A stretch of 64,000 bases of DNA from Dictyobacter alpinus (GCF_003967575.1 NZ_BIFT01000001.1:4340001-4404000), one strand, 5' to 3'. Positions 9,619 to 19,156 are shown, counted from the stretch's first letter. The notes: a model not told the origin generated them from the letters alone. Numbers and translations: made by a program.

Positions 9619-10578
9619 TCATTCCTTCTCCTCCAGGACGGCGTCAATAAAATGCCCCAGGTGCTCAAGTGCTCTTTGTGCCTCTGGAAGCGTGGCCGCC
9701 ATCATCTGCCACACATGAAACATCCCTGGCCACTCTTCCACCTGCACGGTGACACCAGCCTCCTCAGCGTGTCGCGCAAACGCGTGAATATCATCGAGTA
9801 ACAATTCGTTGCCGCCCACCTGAATAAACAAGGGAGGCAACCCATGCAGATCGGCATACACTGGCGAGGCAAGCGGCATGTGTGGCGAGTGTGTTCCCAG
9901 GTAGTGCAGCGCACCTCTGTGTAAGCTGGAAGGGGTCAGCAAAAGATCAGAGGCCTCCCGCCTCTCCCACGACCTCTCTGTATCCGAAAGGTCTGTCCAG
10001 GGTGAGAGGAATGCCGCTCCTGCGGGTTGGGGAAGGTGGGAATCCCGTAGCGTCACGAGCAAGGCTGCGGCTAACCCTCCACCCGCCGAATCACCTGCAA
10101 TCAGAAGGTGGTGAGCGTCAACGCCGTGCGTCAACAACCATTGATAGGCACTCGTCGCATCTTCTAGAGCAGCTGGATAGGGATGTTCGGGCGCAAGACG
10201 GTAGGAAAGATTCAGCACCTGTACTCTGGAGGATGCTGCAATGCGACTGACTAATCCTCGGTGTAATGTCAGCGACCCTCCAATGTAGGCACCCCCATGC
10301 AGGTAGAGGATGGCTCGATCAAGCAGGGCATTTGGTGGGATCACCCATTCAGCTGGACAGTCACCAACAGCCAGAGGAATGAATTGGACGTTGGGAGCCA
10401 GTGGCAGATGGGCACCAAAGGCATCCTGGGATGCGCGTTGAACCGAGAGGTCCTGAGACTGAAAGCGTGTCCACACGCGATACACGCGTAACGAGAGCGC
10501 GAGCACATGAGCTTGCCAACTCCTGCGCGACGTAATTATACTCCATGAGGAAGCACGGGGAAAAGGGGTCTCAGTCAT
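9619..10578 (-). CDS. Alpha/beta hydrolase of the hormone-sensitive lipase family
   Basis: 319 residues from the ATG at 10578, preceded by AAGGAG at 8 nt. It has the oxyanion motif HGGAY (LYLHGGAYIGGS), the nucleophile elbow GDSAGG, and a C-terminal acid/His pair around FIQVGGNELLLDD and PGMFHVWQ. It is a carboxylesterase or lipase on small acyl esters. The start overlaps the end of the preceding small gene by 8 nt (ATGACTGA), suggesting translational coupling. The operon is headed by the promoter with two operators at 10852-10914, so expression is probably inducible. Confidence 0.9.
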   Translation of the reverse strand: MTETPFPRASSWSIITSRRSWQAHVLALSLRVYRVWTRFQSQDLSVQRASQDAFGAHLPLAPNVQFIPLAVGDCPAEWVIPPNALLDRAILYLHGGAYIGGSLTLHRGLVSRIAASSRVQVLNLSYRLAPEHPYPAALEDATSAYQWLLTHGVDAHHLLIAGDSAGGGLAAALLVTLRDSHLPQPAGAAFLSPWTDLSDTERSWERREASDLLLTPSSLHRGALHYLGTHSPHMPLASPVYADLHGLPPLFIQVGGNELLLDDIHAFARHAEEAGVTVQVEEWPGMFHVWQMMAATLPEAQRALEHLGHFIDAVLEEKE

Positions 10579-10816
10579 ACTGTGTCTCCTTGACAAAAGG
10601 AGAGCGTGCGTGTCTTCTTTGCACACTTCCACTCGTCTTTTTTCGTTTTGGCTCTTTGGGACTCTCACGCCGCAACAAAAAGAGAAGCCATGCGATGGTC
10701 GTGGTACCAATGAAGAGAAGCAGGCTGATCATTGGGATACACATACTCTTTTGTCTGCTGCATCTGTAAGGAACGTTCAATGCCGTTTGATCCCATGAAG
10801 TGACGCATGGATGCAT
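10571..10816 (-). CDS. Small single-span membrane protein, first gene of hydrolase operon
   Basis: About 81 residues with one clear transmembrane helix (MISLLLFIGTTTIAWLLFLL) followed by a basic tail rich in R and K. The start is uncertain: 10816, 10747 and 10735 are possible ATGs, none with a strong ribosome site. Its stop overlaps the hydrolase ATG by 8 nt and it lies just downstream of the operator-flanked promoter, which supports it being real. It matches no family I know. Confidence 0.45.
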   Translation of the reverse strand: MHPCVTSWDQTALNVPYRCSRQKSMCIPMISLLLFIGTTTIAWLLFLLRRESPKEPKRKKTSGSVQRRHARSPFVKETQYD

Positions 10817-10851
10817 CGTTCGTCTTCTTCTTGTATCCAACTAGAAGTGCT

Positions 10852-10914
10852 AACCAATTGGTTGACATAGCTAGTATACATCTCTCGCAGAAACATGTCA
10901 ACCGACTGGTTGAC
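10852..10914 (-). promoter_or_regulatory. Sigma70 promoter flanked by two palindromic operators
   Basis: On the minus strand TTGACA (10901-10896) is 17 bp from TATACT (10878-10873), a near-consensus vegetative promoter. The palindrome gtcaaccgactggttgac (10897-10914) covers the -35, and a second related site aaccaattggtt (10852-10863) lies over the expected start point. Two matching operators bracketing a promoter indicate repression, in the style of TetR or similar dimeric regulators. No such regulator is encoded beside it. It drives the small membrane gene and hydrolase to the left. Confidence 0.8.
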
Positions 10915-11210
10915 GATTCAAAAGATGAAGAACGCAAAGAACGGAGTGAGCAGACAAGAGATGATGTGAAAGACGAAACAAGGAGGATCTCGTTGAGTAT
11001 GTATGGACGAGCGAAGTTCGATTTACTTCGAATACGAGTGCTGTGTGCCACCTGATTGTAATGAGATGGATAAACTCGTTGAAGGCAGAGTGAGAACCTG
11101 GTAAGCGGTGAAATACGTCGCAGAAAGAGTGAAGACCCTCCATTTCAATGAGCACTTTGTACTCAATATAACGTAATACTGTTAAAAGGAAGGGTAGGTG
11201 TTTTAAGCGT

Positions 11211-12170
11211 ATGAAGTATAGTCTCTTTCTTCCCCAGGGTTGGTTGATGGACCTCTCAAGTATTCAAAGTCCTGTTGAAGCCTATGAAGCGATGACGCAT
11301 ACAGCTCAGACCGCTGATGAAGTCGGATATGAATCTGTCTGGCTTGTCGATCATGTGCATACAGCACCTCAGTCTTCGCAAGCCCTCATCTTTGAGTCTT
11401 GGACCAGTACGGCGGCGCTGGCACGTGATACCAAACGAGTACGCATTGGTCAAATGGTCAGCTGTAATGGGTATCGCAATCCAGCATTGCTTGCGAAGAT
11501 GGCGAGCACCGTTGATGTGCTCAGTCATGGACGACTGACGGTTGGAATCGGAGCAGGTTCCGGTCAGCAAGAGCATTATGCATATGGATATGAATGGCTT
11601 GAAACACCTGAGCGCTTGAGTCAACTCAGCGAAGCAGTTCACGTGCTTCAGGCAATGTGGACGCAGGAAGAAGCCATCTTTGAGGGCAACTATTATCAGG
11701 TGCATGGTGCAATCAATCAGCCCAAAGGGGTCCAGAAACCTCACATTCCGTTACTGATTGGTGGCAATGGTGAGAAGGTCACGCTCAAACTTGTTGCCAA
11801 GTATGGTGACGCCTGTAATATTGGTGAGGATGTGGAGACTATTGGACACAAGCTTGCGATACTTCAACACCACTGCGAAAATGTTGGACGGAACTACCAG
11901 AATATTTATCGCACGGCGGGAACGATTTGTATGGTTGCCGATACCGATGAAGAAGCTTTGGCAAGAGTTCCTGAAAAAATGAAAGAAGTGCTTGGAACGA
12001 TGATGCACTCTGTCCTTATTGGGAGCCTTGATACGATCCGCCGACGAATTACTGCGTATGAAGCAGTTGGTATCCAAGAACTCGTCATCCGTTTTCCTGA
12101 TCCTTTTCAATTATTTGAATTGTACATAGATGTGCCCCTGGTGAGTCGCTATAGTAGATGGGAAATGTAA
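11211..12170 (+). CDS. LLM class F420-dependent oxidoreductase
   Basis: 319 residues with a luciferase-like TIM barrel. VGYESVWLVDHVHT near the N-terminus, the RIGQMVSCNGYRNPALLAKMASTVD region and the HGRLTVGIGAGSGQQEHYAYG block are typical of the LLM family, in this subgroup usually using coenzyme F420. The C-terminus ends in the standard IGSLDTIRRRI and IQELVIRFP. It likely catalyses a hydride transfer to or from an unidentified substrate. It is followed 31 bp later by a Gfo/Idh/MocA dehydrogenase in the same direction, so the two may act in one pathway. The 10817-11210 interval upstream contains the divergent operator region and no other gene. Confidence 0.9.
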   Translation: MKYSLFLPQGWLMDLSSIQSPVEAYEAMTHTAQTADEVGYESVWLVDHVHTAPQSSQALIFESWTSTAALARDTKRVRIGQMVSCNGYRNPALLAKMASTVDVLSHGRLTVGIGAGSGQQEHYAYGYEWLETPERLSQLSEAVHVLQAMWTQEEAIFEGNYYQVHGAINQPKGVQKPHIPLLIGGNGEKVTLKLVAKYGDACNIGEDVETIGHKLAILQHHCENVGRNYQNIYRTAGTICMVADTDEEALARVPEKMKEVLGTMMHSVLIGSLDTIRRRITAYEAVGIQELVIRFPDPFQLFELYIDVPLVSRYSRWEM

Positions 12171-12201
12171 ACAGCTTCATAGTGAAGGTGAGATGTATTC
12201 T

Positions 12202-13536
12202 ATGTCTAAGAAGCGGTATGCTCTTGTTGGTACAGGTTCACGCGCGGGAATGTTTATTGATGCTCTCACAACGACGTATCATGATTCATCTAAGCTTGTC
12301 GCTTTGTGCGATCTGAGTCAGATACGAATGAATTGGTATAATCAACGCATCCAGAAGCGTGCTGGATTGTCCGCTGTCCCAACCTATCATGCTGAACAAT
12401 TTGATGTGATGTTGAGAGAAACACATCCTGATGTTGTGATTGTGACGACTGTGGACGCGACTCACCATATCTATATTACACGGGCGATGGAACAAGGCTA
12501 TGACGTGATTACAGAAAAGCCCATGACAACAGATGTGGAAAAACTAAGTGCTATTATGCACACTATTGACCGTACCGGCAAATCGTTGCGGGTCACATTC
12601 AATGCACGTTACGAGCCTATCCACACGCGCTTTCGTGAATTGCTCTTGCAAGGCGTGGTAGGCAAGCCATTGGCCGTTGATTTCTCGTGGATGCTTGATG
12701 TTCGTCATGGGGCTGATTATTTTCGTCGCTGGCATCGAGAAAAGCAGTATAGCGGAGGGCTCTTAGTACATAAGGCGACCCATCATTTTGACCTGGTCAA
12801 TTGGTGGATTGATTCGTATCCGCAAGCAGTTTTTGCTATGGGTGCACTCCAATTTTATGGCAAGAAGAATGCGGAAGAACGTGGTGAACGGTATTCTTAC
12901 GACCGCTATACCGATGTTCCAGAAGCGACTCATGATCCATTTGCCTTGTCGCTGCATGCCAAAGAAGAAAATCGTGGTTTGTACCTGGCAGCAGAGGAAG
13001 AGACAGGATATTTGCGTGATCGGAATGTCTTTGGGGAACCAATTACCATTGAAGATACCATGTGTGTTATGGTGCGCTATCGCAATCGTGTGTTGTTATC
13101 ATATTCTCTCGTTGCTTATTCCCCCTGGGAAGGATTGCATGTCGCGATTACAGGCACTAAAGGGCGTCTTGAAATGGATGTTGCCGATACTATTCCCGAT
13201 CTTTTTTCTCATGGAGAAACGCCTGCTGCCGTTCAGAAGCCGACGCCTTCATCTAAGGCCGTGCGGATTCGCGTCTATCCAACCTTTGGTACACCCTATG
13301 ATAGTGCTGTGACTGAAGGTGAAGGAGAACATGGGGGTGCGGACACGGTTTTATTAAGCCACTTATTCTCGCCTCATACTATTGAGGATCCCCTACAACG
13401 GGCGGCTTCACATATTGATGGCGCTGCTTCTATTCTTGTCGGTATTGCTGCCAATGAATCCATACAAACAGGCCAACAGATGATTATTGATGATCTATTT
13501 CAGCTTCCAGATAAAGGGATGCACAAACAGAAATGA
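12202..13536 (+). CDS. Gfo/Idh/MocA family NAD(P)-dependent oxidoreductase
   Basis: 444 residues from the ATG at 12202; the ATG at 12193 touches the AAGGTGAG ribosome site, so the second is better spaced. The N-terminal Rossmann fold is YALVGTGSRAGMF. The family hallmark EKP is in VITEKPMTTD. KATHHFDLVNWW supplies the catalytic-site histidines. It probably oxidises a sugar, inositol or related hydroxy compound. An insertion with YSYDRYTDVPE around residue 230 is seen in larger members acting on glycosides. Cotranscription with the LLM enzyme is likely. Confidence 0.9.
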   Translation: MSKKRYALVGTGSRAGMFIDALTTTYHDSSKLVALCDLSQIRMNWYNQRIQKRAGLSAVPTYHAEQFDVMLRETHPDVVIVTTVDATHHIYITRAMEQGYDVITEKPMTTDVEKLSAIMHTIDRTGKSLRVTFNARYEPIHTRFRELLLQGVVGKPLAVDFSWMLDVRHGADYFRRWHREKQYSGGLLVHKATHHFDLVNWWIDSYPQAVFAMGALQFYGKKNAEERGERYSYDRYTDVPEATHDPFALSLHAKEENRGLYLAAEEETGYLRDRNVFGEPITIEDTMCVMVRYRNRVLLSYSLVAYSPWEGLHVAITGTKGRLEMDVADTIPDLFSHGETPAAVQKPTPSSKAVRIRVYPTFGTPYDSAVTEGEGEHGGADTVLLSHLFSPHTIEDPLQRAASHIDGAASILVGIAANESIQTGQQMIIDDLFQLPDKGMHKQK

Positions 13537-14118
13537 TTAGTTCATGCTGTTTTTTGCCATGCCTGTAAACCTGAGCAGAGAAATTTAAAATCTATAATGA
13601 AGCCGTTTTCTATTATAAAATTGTTCAATGAAGAGAAAAATATCTTGCCGAGCCTCAAGTCGAGTTGGGTAAGACTGACGATCGACGCATTCGGCTTTGA
13701 GCGTGGCAAAGAAAGATACTGCCATCGCATTGTCGTAACAATCGCCTTTTTCTCTCGTTCGAGACGACGCAGTTTTTCTTCCAACTTTGTTTGATGCCCT
13801 TTTCCTGGAAACGCTTGATTCCCATGGTCAGCTCCCGAAAGAAGTGGTCGAGACAGCACGCCAGAAGCTGATCATTGGACCAGGGTGAACGAGAACCCAA
13901 TCATTGGTGTTTCAAAACCGTTCGGTTTGTTGAAACACCAATGATGAAAGGTAGCGATGGACGTAAGATTCACCGCGACGCTTCAAGCATTCATCCGCCA
14001 CGCGATCCGGGCCGAAGGAGACAGAACCACTCCTCACCTCAAACTCCGACCAACCCTTCGCTTTATTGACCAAGAAGGTCTTTATGGCGTAGCAAGGAGA
14101 GAGGCGATGAAAGTTCTA
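13537..14118. other. Intergenic with one long hairpin, no convincing gene
   Basis: 582 bases. A few short frames exist on both strands but none has recognisable features or a ribosome site. The notable content is the palindrome at 13900-13945. It may be a remnant of an insertion sequence, but I cannot show that. Confidence 0.4.
13900..13945. repeat. 46-bp near-perfect palindrome
   Basis: The arms (13900-13915 and 13930-13945) are 16-bp perfect complements. The loop itself contains AAACCG and CGGTTT that extend the pairing, so nearly the whole 46 bases can fold back. No T-tract follows. It could be a protein site, a transposon end or a repetitive extragenic palindrome. Confidence 0.7.
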
Positions 14119-15051
14119 TCATTTTCCCCCTGTAAAGTGCAAAATGGGTTCTCTATGTGGCACTGATTCATGCAAAATAAACATGTGATCCCCTGGAACG
14201 CTAGCCCAATGGATATTGGGGTAATTTTGGGAGAGGGATTCAAACTCCATTTGAACTCCTTTTCTCCAAAGATACATACTCTCGGCCATCTCATCGCCGC
14301 CAGGAGCCTCGCCACTCTGTTCTCCCGCGCCAATAAAAAGCAAAGGGCAACGAACCTGATGCGTCACCGCGAAAATATCAAAATCCACGATGGCATCAGA
14401 AAGTGCGGCCAGAGCGATGGCCGAGGGATTGTCCTGGTAACGACCGTCTGGATATCTGAAGAAAGAGCGTTCCGTAAAAGAGACAGCAAAGGACACGTCA
14501 TGTCCTTCTTGTGCTCTGACTGTTGCCACTTTTGCCTCAACATCTGCCTGATGAAGATAGGTTGGAGGAAGATCCTCCGCTGGTCTCGCAGGATCTGCCA
14601 TCGCCTCGATGAGAGCACGAAGTTTTTGTCGGGCCCCTTCGGGATCCGGACCAGGAAAAGTGCTTGGGAGCGAGACCCCAATCCCATCCAGATTGACCAC
14701 CCCTCGGCAATCAGGGTATCGGGCTCCATAGAGGGTCGCGACGAGGCCGCCCAATGAGTGACCAATGACAAATGGGTTATCCAGGCCAACGTGAGCAATA
14801 ACAGCTTCAAGGTCGTTCACATCATCTTCGAACTGTCGCCGCCCTTCGTAGGGGGTTGAATATCCATGGCTACGCAAATCCAGAGCAACCACTCGATGAT
14901 AGGGGTGCAGAAATGGGACCGTGCGGTACCAGTCACAGAGATTGCGTCCTCCGCCATGAAGCAGGACAACTGGCGGACCACTTCCTCCAAAATCACGAAC
15001 CGCAATGGATATCTCACCAACTTGTACGCTACTATCAATATAGTCATCCAT
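14119..15051 (-). CDS. Alpha/beta hydrolase
   Basis: 310 residues. HGGGRNLCDWYRTVPFL after strand 3, the nucleophile elbow GHSLGG near residue 97 and a C-terminal GDHMFILHE holding the catalytic histidine define an alpha/beta hydrolase of the epoxide hydrolase/haloperoxidase type. FTERSFFRYPDGRYQDN in the cap region may shape the substrate pocket. GAGGAA lies 6-7 nt before the ATG. It runs away from the LysR regulator at 15506 and could be under its control. Substrate unknown. Confidence 0.85.
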   Translation of the reverse strand: MDDYIDSSVQVGEISIAVRDFGGSGPPVVLLHGGGRNLCDWYRTVPFLHPYHRVVALDLRSHGYSTPYEGRRQFEDDVNDLEAVIAHVGLDNPFVIGHSLGGLVATLYGARYPDCRGVVNLDGIGVSLPSTFPGPDPEGARQKLRALIEAMADPARPAEDLPPTYLHQADVEAKVATVRAQEGHDVSFAVSFTERSFFRYPDGRYQDNPSAIALAALSDAIVDFDIFAVTHQVRCPLLFIGAGEQSGEAPGGDEMAESMYLWRKGVQMEFESLSQNYPNIHWASVPGDHMFILHESVPHREPILHFTGGK

Positions 15052-15245
15052 GATACATTCCTCGTTTCTGTTGTTTCAGTTTCCTGAAAAGGGGTTCCTG
15101 AATTCTAGACACCATCCGCTCTTTTGGAGCATCATGTCAAAATTCTGAGTAAAAAGAGCGAGAGCAATACTTCTCTGATGCGCTGAGAATATGATCGTTT
15201 AATTGGCTTTCGTGTCTGTTTAGATTGTTGCATGTCTCAATGTCC

Positions 15246-15455
15246 TTAGCGTAATTTGGCGGGGAAAAACGTAGCGACTCCCAGTTGAAAAGTTGTCCAC
15301 AAGGCCAGCCCTGCCCCCAAAAAATACCAGTGCTTTTGCCTTCCGTCTCCAGGCTGATCGATCTCCCTGATCTGAACACCGATGTGACCACCTGCCACAT
15401 CGACTCTTCGACGTCCTACAAGGTGATTGTACAGGGGTGATATGATAAAGTCCAA
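15246..15455 (-). CDS. Possible small membrane protein beside LysR gene
   Basis: 69 residues from a TTG at 15455, with one hydrophobic helix (WYFLGAGLALWTTFQLGVATF). It is divergent from the LysR regulator and its start abuts the palindrome at 15458-15473, which is suggestive, but the weak start and lack of homologues I recognise make it uncertain. Otherwise 15052-15505 is non-coding. Confidence 0.3.
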   Translation of the reverse strand: MDFIISPLYNHLVGRRRVDVAGGHIGVQIREIDQPGDGRQKHWYFLGAGLALWTTFQLGVATFFPAKLR

Positions 15456-15457
15456 CG

Positions 15458-15473
15458 ATTGATAGTGATCAAT
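15458..15473. promoter_or_regulatory. LysR-type operator candidate
   Basis: attgatagtgatcaat is a perfect 6-bp dyad with a 4-bp centre and fits the T-N11-A LysR box. It lies 32 bp before the LysR start, where autoregulatory sites of this family usually occur. Confidence 0.45.
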
Positions 15474-15505
15474 ACCATCAATGAAAATGATAGAAGTAGG
15501 TAGCT

Positions 15506-16393
15506 ATGGAATTACGCCAGCTCGCCACATTTCGCCAACTTGCCAGAACCCTCAATTTTACGCGCACAGCCACGGCCCTGAATTATGTACAGTCCAACGT
15601 TACGGCGCAGATACAGGCGCTGGAAGAGGAACTGGGAGTGCGTCTCTTTGATCGGCTGGGCAGGCGGGTAGCCTTGACGGAGGTGGGAGAACGTCTTTTG
15701 CGTTATGCGGAGCAGATCCTGGATCTTAGCGAAGAAATGTATGAAGTGGCTTCGACGCAGGAAGATCCGAGAGGGACGCTGGTGGTGAGTGCACATGAGC
15801 CGCTCTGCACCTACCTGGTGCCGAGGTTGTTCTATCACCTGCACAATCGTTATCCACATGTGAATCTGCAATTTCGGCCCGCTGCAGCTGCAGAGATCTC
15901 GCGCCAGGTCAATGAGGGCACGCTGGATATCGCTATTATTCTGGAGCAGTCGGTGCATTCGGCCAAACTGGTTGTACAACCTCTGTTCCCCGAACCATTG
16001 TGTGTGATTGCTGCCCCCTGGCATCCACTGGTCGGGATAGAGCAGATAAAGCCTGTTGAAATGGAGAACGAAACCATTTTGCTGACAGAGGGGCGGTGCA
16101 GCTATCGTTCACTGTTTGAGCATTCCCTAGCCAGGGCAGGGGTGCAGCCAGCTGTAGTGATAGAGGTCACCAATGCGGAAGCGGTAAAACAATGTGTAAT
16201 GGTGGGGATGGGAATATCCGTTCTGCCGCAGATGGCCGTGCGGGCGGAAGTGGACCAGGGCAAGATAGCTGTGCTGCCCTGGGAATTGCAGGATGCACAG
16301 CTTTTTGTCCAGATGATCTGGCACAAAGAAAAGTGGCTTTCGCCCGCTATGCAGGCGCTCATTGCTGCCGTCGAGCAGGTGGAATGGCAGTAA
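15506..16393 (+). CDS. LysR family transcriptional regulator
   Basis: 295 residues, the normal family length. The N-terminal winged helix is textbook: MELRQLATFRQLARTLNFTR, then NYVQSNVTAQIQALEEELG and LFDRLGRRVALTEVG. The C-terminal periplasmic-binding-like effector domain starts near residue 90 (GTLVVSAHEPLCTYLVPRL) and resembles the CbbR/CysB-like group. It binds an unknown small ligand and probably controls divergent genes to its left together with its own promoter. Confidence 0.92.
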   Translation: MELRQLATFRQLARTLNFTRTATALNYVQSNVTAQIQALEEELGVRLFDRLGRRVALTEVGERLLRYAEQILDLSEEMYEVASTQEDPRGTLVVSAHEPLCTYLVPRLFYHLHNRYPHVNLQFRPAAAAEISRQVNEGTLDIAIILEQSVHSAKLVVQPLFPEPLCVIAAPWHPLVGIEQIKPVEMENETILLTEGRCSYRSLFEHSLARAGVQPAVVIEVTNAEAVKQCVMVGMGISVLPQMAVRAEVDQGKIAVLPWELQDAQLFVQMIWHKEKWLSPAMQALIAAVEQVEWQ

Positions 16394-17137
16394 TGGACCG
16401 CTACTAGTATTACAGTGACAGAAGAGGAGAAAAGCTGTTCAGAGTAATAGGAACAATCTCCCTTGAACAATGAGTTTGTCTTTTGCTCTCACATGTAGTT
16501 TGATCTGACTGTCGTTTCTCAGATACGATGGCTCTTGTCCACTTCGGCCAGGCTCACTTGTTTTATCAAAATGGAACAAGCTTACCAATATAAGCCTTTA
16601 TCGCTGAACAGCTGCATATTTCACGCCGGGTCGTTTGCCCATGATGACCTCTTTTCTGTTCTATAACACATGTAAGAAGGACAGTAGGAGAGGTGAGAAT
16701 TTTCCGAAGCGTGTTGCTTCCATAGAAAAGGATGACGCTCCTCGATCATATCTTTTCTCCCTTACCTGTTTATCCGTACAAACCGTGCTTCACTCTCGTG
16801 AAGGAAGTTGCAGTACAGATGTTTGATAAGCATCCGGATGAGGAATGGGAACGAATCTACAGTGGATGATGTACGAGGGTGATACTACAGGGCTGTCTTC
16901 CATTCCTGGCGGCAGACTCTCACCGGCGCCAGGCCGCACGAAAAGTGAGGCGTTACAAGAGGGCATGACAGGAATGATATAAGCTGATCTTTTTTCTGCG
17001 TAAGTGGATTCCTATAGTCGTTAGCGTGCTTATTATGGGAGCCCAGATACTTTCTTCGGACACCCCCTATGAGGGACCCCCATGCGTATGCTAGAATTGG
17101 TCTACATAAGGTCACAATAGCGTGGAATGGAGGTATT
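16394..17137. other. Intergenic, no gene seen
   Basis: 744 bases between LysR and the AlbA_2 remnant. No coding frame with family features, no strong promoter, no notable hairpin. It marks the transition from intact genes to mobile-element debris. Confidence 0.45.
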
Positions 17138-17377
17138 ATGGGTAAGCTGAGTGATGCGGAACTCAGGAGGCTTGTAAAGGGCGGTAAGACAAACACGGTT
17201 GGGCTCAAATTAGCGGCTCCTCGTGCCGTTGATCTGGCGGAAAGACTGTGTGGAATGGCCAATGCCAAAGGAGGGGTTGTGATTATTGGGGTGGAAGATG
17301 CGACTCGCAAGGTGGTAGGAGTCCCTGACGAGCGGATTGGCGAAACGATGGATGTTATTTTACGTGCTGCCCACTAG
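17138..17377 (+). pseudogene. AlbA_2 (Schlafen-type) DNA-binding domain, truncated
   Basis: 79 residues from an ATG with GGAGG 4 nt upstream. LAAPRAVDLAERLCGMANAKGGVVIIGVEDATRKVVGVPD is the AlbA_2/Schlafen-like putative nucleic-acid-binding core. Normal proteins of the family continue for several hundred residues, usually with an HTH or ATPase domain. Here the frame ends soon after the core and is followed by an unrelated ATPase remnant. Probably a decayed gene. Confidence 0.6.
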
Positions 17378-17394
17378 GTGATGGCAAAGACGTT

Positions 17395-18319
17395 CCTGGC
17401 ATGTCATTGTCGCTGATCTGGGTAGTGGGAAGAAGATGGGGATTCGCGACATGGTGAAAACGGCAGGCTCCAGAGCGATTCTGGCGGTAGTGACGCCGAA
17501 AAACAATGAAGATGAGCAAGCCTTGGGCGACCAGCTCTACACAGCGCTTGGCGTACCGTCGAAAGGACATTGGAGCACCCGTAAGCCGAAACTCATGGGA
17601 CACCTGAATCAGTATGGGACGCAGTGTATCATTGTTGACGATGCTTATGATCTTTCACTGCAACACCTGATGTTCATCAAGGAAATCACAGATCAAGGGC
17701 GATTGCAGTACGATCATCCTCTGGGCCTGTGCCTCGTTGCAGCAGCACGCTGCAACACCATTCCGCTCAAAGAAACGTTAGATCAACCTGATCTCACTTG
17801 GCTCCAATGGCGTCGCCGCCTTGACAAGATCCAGCCTTTCGCAGGACACACCAGCGAAGAAGTCCGCGAGATCCTGGCAACCCTGGAAACAGTGCACCGC
17901 GAAGTCTTGCCGCAGCTCAACTTACGGCAATGGACCAGCTCCATTTATGCCTGGTTGACACAACCCGTTCTCGATCCGACCCACTCTGGTCGCGTCACAA
18001 TGGACTACCTCATGAAGCTTGTCACAATAGCCTTAGAATGGACGTACTCTGCTGGAGAAACCGACGTGCGAGCAGAGACGCTCAAGGAAGCGGCAAGCTT
18101 CTCGTGCTCCGTCGAGATACGTTTCGAGTCATTGATGGTGCAGGTCCTAATGATCTGGTCCTTGACAGGGATAGAGCAGCATCAGCACGTATCAATGAAA
18201 CGGTACGAGAGCAGGAAACAGTTCAGGAAAACGAGCAGCAGCCTACAACGGAAACGGTGGAAACGAGCGAATCGTCTCACTGTACGTTTTTTGGAGTGGT
18301 TCCCATCGATATCAAATGA
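17395..18319 (+). pseudogene. TniB/TnsC-like AAA ATPase remnant
   Basis: A P-loop-like DLGSGKKMGIRD is readable from about 17415, with no start codon of its own; the first ATG is at 17436. The Walker B IIVDDAYDL and the fold that follows match TniB/TnsC-type target-selection ATPases. The frame shifts near 18095: the natural continuation (LLVLRRDTFRVIDG, then an acidic Q/E-rich tail) lies in another frame and ends at 18319. A degraded P-loop (K where T/S is expected), missing start and frameshift mark it as dead. No TnsB-like transposase is found beside it. Confidence 0.6.
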
Positions 18320-18407
18320 ACACATGTATATGGGGAAGATTTCTTAAATTTCGAGGATAAAGCGACCTTCTTCCTATACGTTATGTTTCTCTTCTCATAC
18401 CCAACGC

Positions 18408-18813
18408 TTAACGGGGAGTGAACAAACTACAATCGACTTGCCAAATCCTTAGCGGGGATTTGGGGGTAAAAATGTTGAAACCCCTTTTCTGAATGGTTCC
18501 TTTCGGCTTGCTGAGGGTGATCCCCTGGCTTTTCTTAGCCGCCAGAGCTTCCCTGGTTCTCATGCTGATGAAGTCGCGTTCTAGCTGGGCCAGCAGAGAA
18601 AAGACCGTGACGATAATGTTGGAACTCATATCGTGCTCGGTGAGATCAAGATGCTGTTTCAAAGCGACGAACCGGACACCTCGTTGTACGAGGGCATTGA
18701 CCAGCAGGATGATCTCAGAGGTATTGCGTCCCAAGCGCGAGAGCTCCGTGACCATCAAGGTGTCTCCCCACTCCGGGCGGGCAAGAATTTCATCAATGCG
18801 GCGCTCTGGTGAA
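18408..18813 (-). pseudogene. Serine resolvase/invertase fragment A
   Basis: The minus strand encodes ERRIDEILARPEWGD, VTELSRLGRN, ALVQRGVRFVALKQHLDL and LLAQLERDFISMRTREAL, the middle and end of the catalytic domain of a Tn3/IS607-type serine recombinase. The N-terminal catalytic serine segment is missing, and the C-terminus after KPKGTIQK is replaced by unrelated residues, so the helix-turn-helix is lost. A different paralogous fragment starts within 10 bp on the other strand. Confidence 0.75.
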
Positions 18814-18868
18814 CGAACTAGTCAAACGTGGCATCCGACTGATTGCTTTAAAACAACATATCGATCTA
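18806..18868 (+). pseudogene. Serine resolvase fragment B, 5' piece before IS5 insertion
   Basis: Encodes LVNELVKRGIRLIALKQHIDL on the plus strand, paralogous to fragment A. It stops abruptly at the left end of an IS5-type element (18869). Its continuation resumes at 23535 on the far side of the nested elements. Confidence 0.6.
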
Positions 18869-19014
18869 AGAGCGTGTTTGGGAAATGGGTTAGACGCTCC
18901 GACCTAGACGGGCTACGAGCAGCCGAATCATTGCCACTTGTATGAGCGTCTCGCTGGTCTGGACTGATGCCGCTCATAGTCTTTGCTCAATCGACGAGAA
19001 CGGGAGAGCCAACC
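18869..19014 (-). mobile_element. IS5-type (IS427-like) end fragment, copy 1
   Basis: 146 bases beginning agagcgtgtttgggaaatg, preceded by a TA. They match 20223-20368 at 145 of 146 positions. They are the 3' end of an IS5-family transposase plus its terminal inverted repeat. The element stops at 19014 and unrelated sequence follows. Two direct copies of this end bracket the peroxiredoxin/DGPF segment. Confidence 0.8.
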
Positions 19015-19097
19015 CTGTCCAATTGCATTTATCGTTTTTGCTATTCCACCACTTGCTCTCGCTATCCGACGTAGACGAGCACGCTATGCTCTAACGC

Positions 19098-19133
19098 AAG
19101 AAGATGGACAAGTGTAAACTCGTCCATCTTCTT
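19098..19133 (+). terminator. Hairpin terminator
   Basis: aagaagatggac and gtccatcttctt are perfect 12-bp arms with a 12-nt loop, followed by TTT on the plus strand. It lies just beyond the 3' end of the peroxiredoxin gene and could act in both directions. Confidence 0.6.
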
Positions 19134-19156
19134 TTAATCGGAGGGAACAGAGGCGA

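Noticed and set aside
10665..11051. Minus-strand frame of 128 codons across the operator region
   Set aside because: It spans the promoter and both operators; the low-complexity serine-rich product is not convincing.
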